Both the position numbers and the translations under genes were made by a program. From the NCBI GenBank assembly GCA_016098155.1, contig JAAAJB010000817.1, positions 1 to 11,727 on the forward strand: 11,727 nt of DNA, written 5' to 3'. Below the pieces are notes generated by a model. That model worked only from the letters and a program-made list of their open reading frames with translations, made no database searches and was not told the origin of the DNA. Positions 6,904 through 11,727 of the stretch are shown piece after piece (position 1 is the stretch's first letter; each line of letters begins with the position of its first letter). This DNA comes from Actinomortierella ambigua (lineage: Eukaryota > Mortierellomycota > Mortierellomycetes > Mortierellales > Mortierellaceae).

Positions 6904-7590
6904 AGTATTTATGTTGCTATAGTGCTGTCTCTTTTTGCAATTGACTTTGCATTTTCAAAGTTCAATACTGTATGCTCCCACGCCTTTGCATTCTCAGCTC
7001 TTTCAACGTTGAATGCAATGACTTCAATTCTGCATACGAGTCAGTACAAAATGTATTGTTGAGCTATTGACTTTGGCGAAATTGCTGGCTAGATCGAGTG
7101 CGAGAGAAGAGACCGCGTCGTGAATTCTGTCGAGCATCCTGTATTCCTTCCACATCTATCTCCTCCTTCACCTCTACCACTTCCTCCTCCTCTTCCCCCC
7201 TCAGTGCCTCCTCCTCCTCCTCATCGTCCGTTTCAGACTCGACCTCTTCTCCACCATCACACTCCGGCTTCTCAACTTGGACACCGGCCGATGATGAGGT
7301 CGCACACTGCTTCGTCGATATTTTTTGTTTTTAAGGATAAGGGGCATGATTTTACAAGTGAGGGAGGAAGTGTTGCGAGGGAGGGATTAAACTGATGAAG
7401 AGTGTGGATGAAGAGTAAAGGGATTTATCAGCATGCTGTATTTTGCAGGGCAGAGAGTTAACTTGGTTGACTGCACAGAGAATGCGATCCTGGCTAAAAT
7501 ATCCATTATTGATCACAAATAATGCGAAGTCAATTGCAAGAAGGGATATCTTTGTGTAACGGCAAAAAACAATGTGCTCTATAACAACAT
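6904..7590. repeat. Diverged long inverted repeat flanking a low-complexity acidic coding remnant
   Basis: The left arm (about 6904-6998) and the reverse complement of the right arm (about 7455-7590) share several blocks in the same order. They are ATGTTG.TATAG.GC, then TTGCAATTGACTT.GCATT (18 of 19 positions), then TCAATA.TG.TAT, then GCATTCTC. The right arm carries about 30 extra bases between the first two blocks. The arms are too diverged for a young element. They could be decayed terminal inverted repeats or an old inverted duplication. Confidence 0.5.
7064..7330 (-). other. ATG-less acidic open frame (possible terminal exon or gene remnant)
   Basis: The minus-strand frame is open for 88 codons up to TAG at 7064-7066. 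It contains a strongly acidic stretch (SETDDEEEEE, then GEEEEEVVEVKEEIDVEG) followed by a basic, Ser/Gln-rich end (ARQNSRRGLFSRTRSSQQF). The tail reads like real protein C-terminus rather than simple repeat. There is no ATG, but CGACGAAGCAG near 7310 could be an acceptor. The opposite strand of the same DNA reads as poly-Ser and also lacks an ATG. Acidic low-complexity tracts arise easily from GAG repeats, so this is a weak call. Confidence 0.25.
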
Positions 7591-7652
7591 CTCTACTCCT
7601 GGCAATGTACCTTCCACCACTGCAGGACATCCCTAATCAAATACTTCAGCCT

Positions 7653-7856
7653 TTACTGGCTGCAAGTACCGATCCAACTCATCTTCCTTAGGTACACCTT
7701 TTCGATGTACTGGTACACCATTCGCTTTTGAAGTCGCGCCATCCACATATCGTTGCCCTTGCTTGCATTTTTGTCATCGTCGCATTTGCCCCGGTTTGAA
7801 GTGTTGTGTGAAAGTCGAATAGTCTTGGCCAGTTCTTTGTCGAATTCACATCGCAT
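7653..7856 (-). other. Weak 67-codon ORF, unidentified
   Basis: ATG 7856 opens 67 residues with a balanced charged composition (MRCEFDKELAKTIRLSHNTS at the start, ARLQKRMVYQYIEKVYLRKM near the end, then SWIGTCSQ and TAA). It reads more protein-like than most chance frames here. It has no recognised domain, no clear TATA box, and lies in a repeat-rich stretch. It may be a remnant of a larger coding sequence or a chance ORF. Confidence 0.2.
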
Positions 7857-7886
7857 TCTGTCTTGTTGTTGGCCAATCAGAATCAA

Positions 7887-8703
7887 GCTTTAATCCGTAG
7901 AATGGCTTACAACCATAACCCGAAGCCGAAAGGTCACTTGGCGTGTGTGTACGGGTTAGTAACTTGACCATTGAAGGACTAACAAATATATGGATACAAT
8001 ATTTCGGATTACGGCAAAATAAGTATTCAGCCTAGACTTCATCTACAGCTTCAGAAAAGAACAAGGCGGCTTCTTAGATCTTGCAAAAACGGTAAAGTCG
8101 GAGTGTACAAAATATACTACCCGATGCATGAGTTTTTCAAGAGTCACCCATGGCAAAACAAAAGACGTAGGGTATACGATACTGAACCTATATTTTCAGG
8201 GGCACCACTCCGTAATGGAGGATCCTCATCGATCCCAAGAGAAGGGTGGCCGAGGGCGGGACTAACATGGACCAATCGTATATGGTGAAGACCAGCAAAA
8301 AGTGGTCAAATTATTGTCGCGGTTTCGTAGTACATCTAGTCCTTCTGGGCAAAAACATTCTCCTTTAAAACAGAAACGCGAGAAGGGAATCGGAGGCCAT
8401 GGTTGAAAGTTGGATATGTGGCACACCGTCCAAGTGACTGCGTTTGAACCCTCCCATTTCTTTCGACACATGCTCAACGTTGATCCCAAGATGTTCACCA
8501 TGGTCAGTTTCTCAGAGAAGACTCGTGACTACACGTGTGGGAAGAAAGAACACCTTCACAACACTATATTTCGTGAAAGTCGAGCACTCATAAACGCAAT
8601 GGTCAATCTTGCTTACTATCTGGAAAGTCTGTGTGCGTCGTGTTTGTGAGAGAGAGAGGGAATGAAAGAAAGAACGAGGGAAATTGTGGAAGAGAATGAA
8701 GGA
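7887..8703 (+). other. Gene-poor stretch with overlapping coding-like fragments
   Basis: There is no intact gene. One plus-strand frame is open for about 100 codons without a clear start (7982-8287, containing NGKVGVYKIYYPMHEFF). A second ORF runs from ATG 8416 to TGA 8649 (77 aa, beginning MWHTVQVTAFEPSHFFRHML), 45 bp after a TTTAAAAC motif at about 8370. Neither matches a family I know. Adjacent open frames in different phases can be the trace of a decayed gene, but chance is not excluded. A GAGAGA-rich patch lies at 8648-8700. Confidence 0.25.
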
Positions 8704-9011
8704 GCATTCAGTCTGCTAGTTTTTTTTTGACCTATACGTATACGTATAATTTCACGTGTAGGCCTTCTGGCCCGTACAATAAAGGCTCCTCCGCATACTC
8801 AACACCCACACAGTTTGGGGCTTTCACCGGCGGCCATTCAGCCTGTTTTTTTTTTATTTTTTACTTGACAACGATCCCACCGGGCATGGGAAGAAATACA
8901 TGACAGCGGCTATATACGTATAATCTCATGCGTACAGGCCAGAAGGCCTGAATAAAGGCCCCTCAGCAGCACAAAACCCGCTCTACCGGCGGCCGTTCAG
9001 TCTGCTATTTC
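8704..9011 (+). repeat. Tandem diverged repeat with TATA-like palindrome, GGCC hairpin and T-run ends
   Basis: Two units share blocks in the same order. These are ACGTATAAT (8742-8750; 8916-8924), a GGCC-loop-GGCC hairpin (8761-8772; 8937-8948), AATAAAGGC (8778-8786; 8951-8959) and ACCGGCGGCC plus TTCAG (8826-8841; 8985-9000). A third copy of the end motif, CATTCAGTCTGCTAG, precedes unit 1 at 8705-8719. Two end motifs are followed by T9 (8720-8728) and T10 (8846-8855). TATACGTATACGTATA at 8733-8748 is a perfect palindrome. The nature is unknown: a mobile-element end, a solo terminal repeat or a small RNA unit are all possible. Confidence 0.7.
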
Positions 9012-9561
9012 GGGGAATTCAAGGGTCTCATAAATTCATAATCGCTGCGCTCGGCAAACCTTACCAAATTAAGGGTTTACCAAGGTACAATAGTATCAGT
9101 ACGCGAACTTGCACATGGGTATGCGACAGTACTATGTAGTGCTGATCACTACAAGGGTGCTCAAGCGAAGGCGCGATCGTCTAACAATGAAAGTATCCTT
9201 GGCAAAAGCCCTCGTTTCTGACCCGCATAGCTCATGCGTAGGATCGATCGAGTCAACAAACTATGGCAACGATCACTGGTGTACCTCACGTGTGGCTTGG
9301 TTGGCTCTCTGCTTCAAAATTTGTACATCGAGCATCCAGGGCAAACATACCAACGACTGATGTGATCTCGCGTCACACTTCATCCCTGGCAGACATGTTT
9401 GGCCGTGGTGCTAGCACACCGATGAGAAGTGCGTACTTATGGGAATACATTACCCATGCATGGCTGAGCTGCCCTTCGGTCTCCCTCACTCCTGACTCGG
9501 GGCAGTTCCACGCTCGATTGCTCGTATCAAGCAAATGTTTTAGTGAGTGTCAATTTACGGT
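9012..9561. other. No supported gene
   Basis: Only short ORFs without recognisable motifs are present. Small hairpins are visible, such as AAACCTTA/TAAGGGTTT (9057-9080, imperfect) and GTAGTG/CACTAC (9136-9152). I see no tRNA, splice-supported exon or promoter here. Confidence 0.5.
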
Positions 9562-9622
9562 GTGAATCCGGGCGTATCTAGAGAACGAGAATAGAGAGGC
9601 TTCTTTGAGCACTCCGCATACT
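9562..9622 (+). repeat. Left copy of a diverged inverted repeat (partner at 11257-11336)
   Basis: Positions 9583-9606 match the reverse complement of 11288-11311 at 23 of 24 bases (core AGAGAGGCTTCTTT). Weaker similarity extends on both sides: GTGAAT at 9562-9567 against 11331-11336, and ACTC..CATAC at 9611-9621 against the segment ending at 11273. The MITE-like element begins three bases after this copy ends. Confidence 0.65.
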
Positions 9623-9624
9623 TA

Positions 9625-9883
9625 GACTCGAAACCAGCCCAAATTTCGTTGACGAAATATGGACTGGAAGCTCGGGACTGGGTCTGGAGGGACTGGCGAA
9701 AAAAGAAATTTGGTCCTACGCACAGTGCGTTTTCTCTCTACTGCCTTCTACTCTCTCCTCGGTCCACCAGAGAAAAAAAAGGGCGGCAGGGCACTGTGCG
9801 TAGGACCGAATTTCCTTTTTCTCCAGCTTCCAGTCCATATTCCACCGTGTTTTGTACAACGAAATTGGGGCTGGCTTCGAGTC
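9625..9883. mobile_element. MITE-like foldback element flanked by TA
   Basis: The two halves are reverse complements over most of their length. Outer arm 9625-9651 pairs with 9857-9883 at 25 of 27 positions (terminus GACTCGAA). Middle block 9656-9672 pairs with 9825-9841 at 17 of 17. Inner block 9705-9728 pairs with 9791-9814 at 23 of 24. The loop is about 60 nt (9729-9790). TA lies on both sides (9623-9624, 9884-9885), the target duplication of Tc1/mariner-type elements. There is no transposase ORF, so it would be non-autonomous. The left arm carries about 30 extra bases with three GGACTGG units. Confidence 0.78.
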
Positions 9884-9885
9884 TA

Positions 9886-10143
9886 CCCAAAAAGTGTCGC
9901 AAATGAGACTCTACTTTTTGTTGCTTTGCACAAGGCAAAGCTGAACACGAGAGAGTGCGGATCTCTCAGGTGAATGCCTCAGTGCCGCTCCCTCCCTCGC
10001 TGTGCGCCATCGCTCTTGCACATCTGTGGACGTGTGGCACCCTTGTAAATGTGGCAATAAAAGTGTGGATCGAATGAACAAATTATTTCGACTTGATTAT
10101 CAGATGGTAGGCGGGCCTAGATGAGTCCCCAGGTGAGAAGATG
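9886..10143. other. No supported gene; one perfect short hairpin
   Basis: A 7-bp perfect stem with a 5-nt loop (GCTTTGC-ACAAG-GCAAAGC) lies at 9923-9941. An AATAAA occurs at 10056-10061 after a GT-rich stretch, but no coding frame leads to it. Confidence 0.4.
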
Positions 10144-10257
10144 ACTATAGCGCGACAAAATCAGGTTCTTTAAGCCTTTACCATTCGCCTAGTTGACTAG
10201 GCTAAGTGAAAGGAATAGAACTCACAGTCTTAGCAACCCACGCGCCCAGTCTAAATG
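10144..10257. repeat. Second foldback / long imperfect hairpin
   Basis: The centre is a perfect 7-bp stem with a 2-nt loop (GCCTAGT-TG-ACTAGGC, 10187-10202). The arms continue outward with mismatches: CCTTT/AAAGG, then GTTCT 10165-10169 against AGAAC 10217-10221. Further out GCGCG (10150-10154) pairs with CGCGC (10241-10245), and GACT with AGTC. It could be a degenerate MITE or a hairpin RNA source. No coding content is present. Confidence 0.5.
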
Positions 10258-11256
10258 ATCGGTTGGAGGGCTTTAGTCCTGTTCTAACTCAGCTCGGAAA
10301 GTAGCAGGATGCCAATACTGTCTTCGACATTGAACTTGAAAGCTGTCCTAAAAACAGAAGAAATCGGCCCATGTTCTCTGGGCACTCTTTCCAGCAATCA
10401 AGCTCCTTTGCCGGTGCCCAGTACACTATATGCCTACTGAAAAAAAAGTCAATATCGCAAGCTCGAGGAGCCAGATGGGTTAGATGTCTTGCAGTTTAGT
10501 AGTGAGCAGGAATGTTTAGTATAGACTGAAAGCTGACATTCCGCGCCAATCAGGCCCCCTTCGAGTAATTCATACGCCACACACGCACATTTTTAGGGGC
10601 TGATCAAAACTGGTGAAGGCCAGGGTGCCTCTAAGTAGATATGATAGAGTGAGAAAGGCGGCCCAGTATGGATTTCTACGTGCTTGTGTGGCGCTCGAGT
10701 CACAGACAAACCTGCATGCTAATCCAAGACCAAGTCAATACAAATACATCTCTTGCATGTCTATTTCACGGCTGGTGAAAATGTCAGAGGAGAGTATCTG
10801 CCCGCGAGTCGGTTGCGGAACACCAAGACCAAACGAATTCGTAGACAGTCGCCCACGACGCCAGATCTTTCTCTATCTAATGGAGTCGATGAGGCGCAAA
10901 TTCGATAGAATGAAAAATGGCCGATTCAGCCGATTGGCTGTTGTGCCCGTGATTGTGGGCTGATAGAGAGCAGAGAAAGTAGTACAAATCAGGACAGTAC
11001 CTTGGTGTGTCGCGGGACATTGAGTGCGAGTGGACTATATGCATGGGAAACTTTGGAAGAATGCCATGTAGCACATGCATTCCAGCCGTTGGGATGCTGG
11101 AGAAATTTCGGTAATACAGAGGAGAAAAAATAGCTTAGGTTCTGTGTTGCAGTTGTGTTCGTGTGAAAAAAGAAATGTGTGTGACCTAATGGTCTGGCGC
11201 TGTCAAACATTCAAATGACTGCCCAGTATCGATATATGCTGTTGCTCACGTAATTC
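10258..11256. other. Hairpin-rich stretch without a confident gene
   Basis: Perfect inverted pairs are CTGGGCAC 10378-10385 with GTGCCCAG 10414-10421, and GGAATGT 10509-10515 with ACATTCC 10536-10542. A strong hairpin lies at 11059-11082 (GAATGC..ATGT-AGC-ACAT GCATTC), followed at once by TCCAGC/GCTGGA (11081-11101). A 68-codon ORF (10757-10963, MSISRLVKMSEESICPRVGC at its start) has no recognised motif and no promoter that I can see. Confidence 0.45.
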
Positions 11257-11336
11257 TGGGTAGGTGCTTCCGGTATGTAGAGTCTTGAAAGAAGCCTCTC
11301 TGTTCTCGTTCGTCTCATATGCCTAGCTATATTCAC
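11257..11336 (-). repeat. Right copy of the diverged inverted repeat
   Basis: Its reverse complement matches 9562-9622 as described there. It then continues to TACCCA (11257-11262) after a 10-nt gap, matching the sequence just right of the MITE-like element (TACCCA at 9884-9889). This copy does not contain the foldback element. Confidence 0.6.
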
Positions 11337-11727
11337 TCCACTCCACTTCGGGCACTGCTATTAAATCCCCCCTCCCTCCTGTGAGATGACTTGTCAAGAA
11401 CAATCTGGTGTCAACTGATTTGAGCCAAGAGTAAAAGAGACCGTGGGATGTGTGATAAGTGTAGCTTAGCGGTGCGTAACGTATTTCTCAGTGTACGTGA
11501 GGCAAGAAAGTATATCATCCGATATCTGTCACCGATGTACTCGCGCCATCGCCAGGCTTGTCTGCCAAGCATGCGCATGACGCGCGATCACATCAGTCGT
11601 TGGCATCCCTTTGGTGCTCGGTGTACATGTGTGTCCCGTGTGTCCAGTGTGTAACGATGTTCTGAGGGAATGCTATCCCTTGCGGTAAATCTACAGCGAG
11701 ACACTATCCTACCACAGGTTGTTGATC
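11337..11727. other. Window end, no supported gene
   Basis: TATTAAATCCCCCCTCCCTCC at about 11359-11379 looks promoter-like. A 68-codon ORF from ATG 11448 (MCDKCSLAVRNVFLSVREAR...) ends at TAA in 11652-11654. It is basic and Cys-rich but unrecognised, and could equally be chance. The last 70 bp show nothing distinctive. Confidence 0.35.

Noticed and set aside
6835..7062. 75-codon plus-strand ORF with a hydrophobic stretch
   Set aside because: The similar frame in the opposite arm at 7352-7630 is explained by the inverted repeat. There is no promoter or family match.
7098..7334. Plus-strand Ser-rich ORF
   Set aside because: It has no ATG (GTG start), consists mostly of TCC repeats, and is the reverse strand of the acidic frame.
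8425..8460. Possible tRNA B-box on the minus strand (GGGTTCAAAC)
   Set aside because: No A-box or cloverleaf pairing is found around it.
8704..9011. CRISPR-like array
   Set aside because: There are only two long, diverged units without equal spacers, and the host appears eukaryotic.
10757..10963. 68-codon ORF with a C-P-R-V-G-C start region
   Set aside because: There is no promoter, domain or neighbouring support, and this length is common by chance in a window of this size.
11448..11654. 68-codon basic Cys-containing ORF
   Set aside because: It has no signal peptide, no recognised motif and no gene context.

Overview
The window looks like nuclear DNA of a filamentous fungus. The best guess is an early-diverging lineage (Mucoromycota in the broad sense, Mortierella-like). 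The reasons are short introns with GTAAG-type donors and pyrimidine-rich acceptors, CT-rich leaders before start codons, TATA boxes 60-100 bp upstream of ATGs, a TKL-type kinase fused to tandem Sel1 repeats, and a small secreted eight-cysteine protein. The taxon is inferred from gene style and was not tested.

The left third (1-4960) is gene-rich. Bases 1-190 are an exon of a cytosolic type I L-asparaginase that appears internally shortened and is cut off. A canonical intron (191-387) joins it to an unrelated 94-residue open frame. An intact intronless small-molecule kinase of the aminoglycoside/choline-kinase superfamily follows on the minus strand (1001-2164). About 1 kb of leader and promoter-like DNA comes next. 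Then, on the plus strand, comes a Ser/Thr kinase with six Sel1 repeats (3208-4960), whose first intron begins immediately after the ATG.

The middle (4961-7060) has one confident gene. It is a minus-strand secreted cysteine-rich protein of 83 residues (6311-6562) with its own TATA box, a possible 3'UTR intron and a poly(A) signal.

The right half (about 6900-11727) has no confident gene and is dominated by repeat structure. It holds a diverged inverted repeat around an acidic coding remnant, and a tandem element (8704-9011) whose hairpin loop is inverted between copies. It also holds a 259-bp foldback element flanked by TA (9625-9883, MITE-like), which sits next to one copy of a diverged inverted repeat whose partner is 1.7 kb away. 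A second long foldback lies at 10144-10257, with several smaller hairpins around it. This half reads as a transposon graveyard or accessory region.

The genes do not form an obvious pathway. The kinase-Sel1 protein suggests signalling, the cysteine-rich protein is secreted, and the small-molecule kinase has an unknown substrate.
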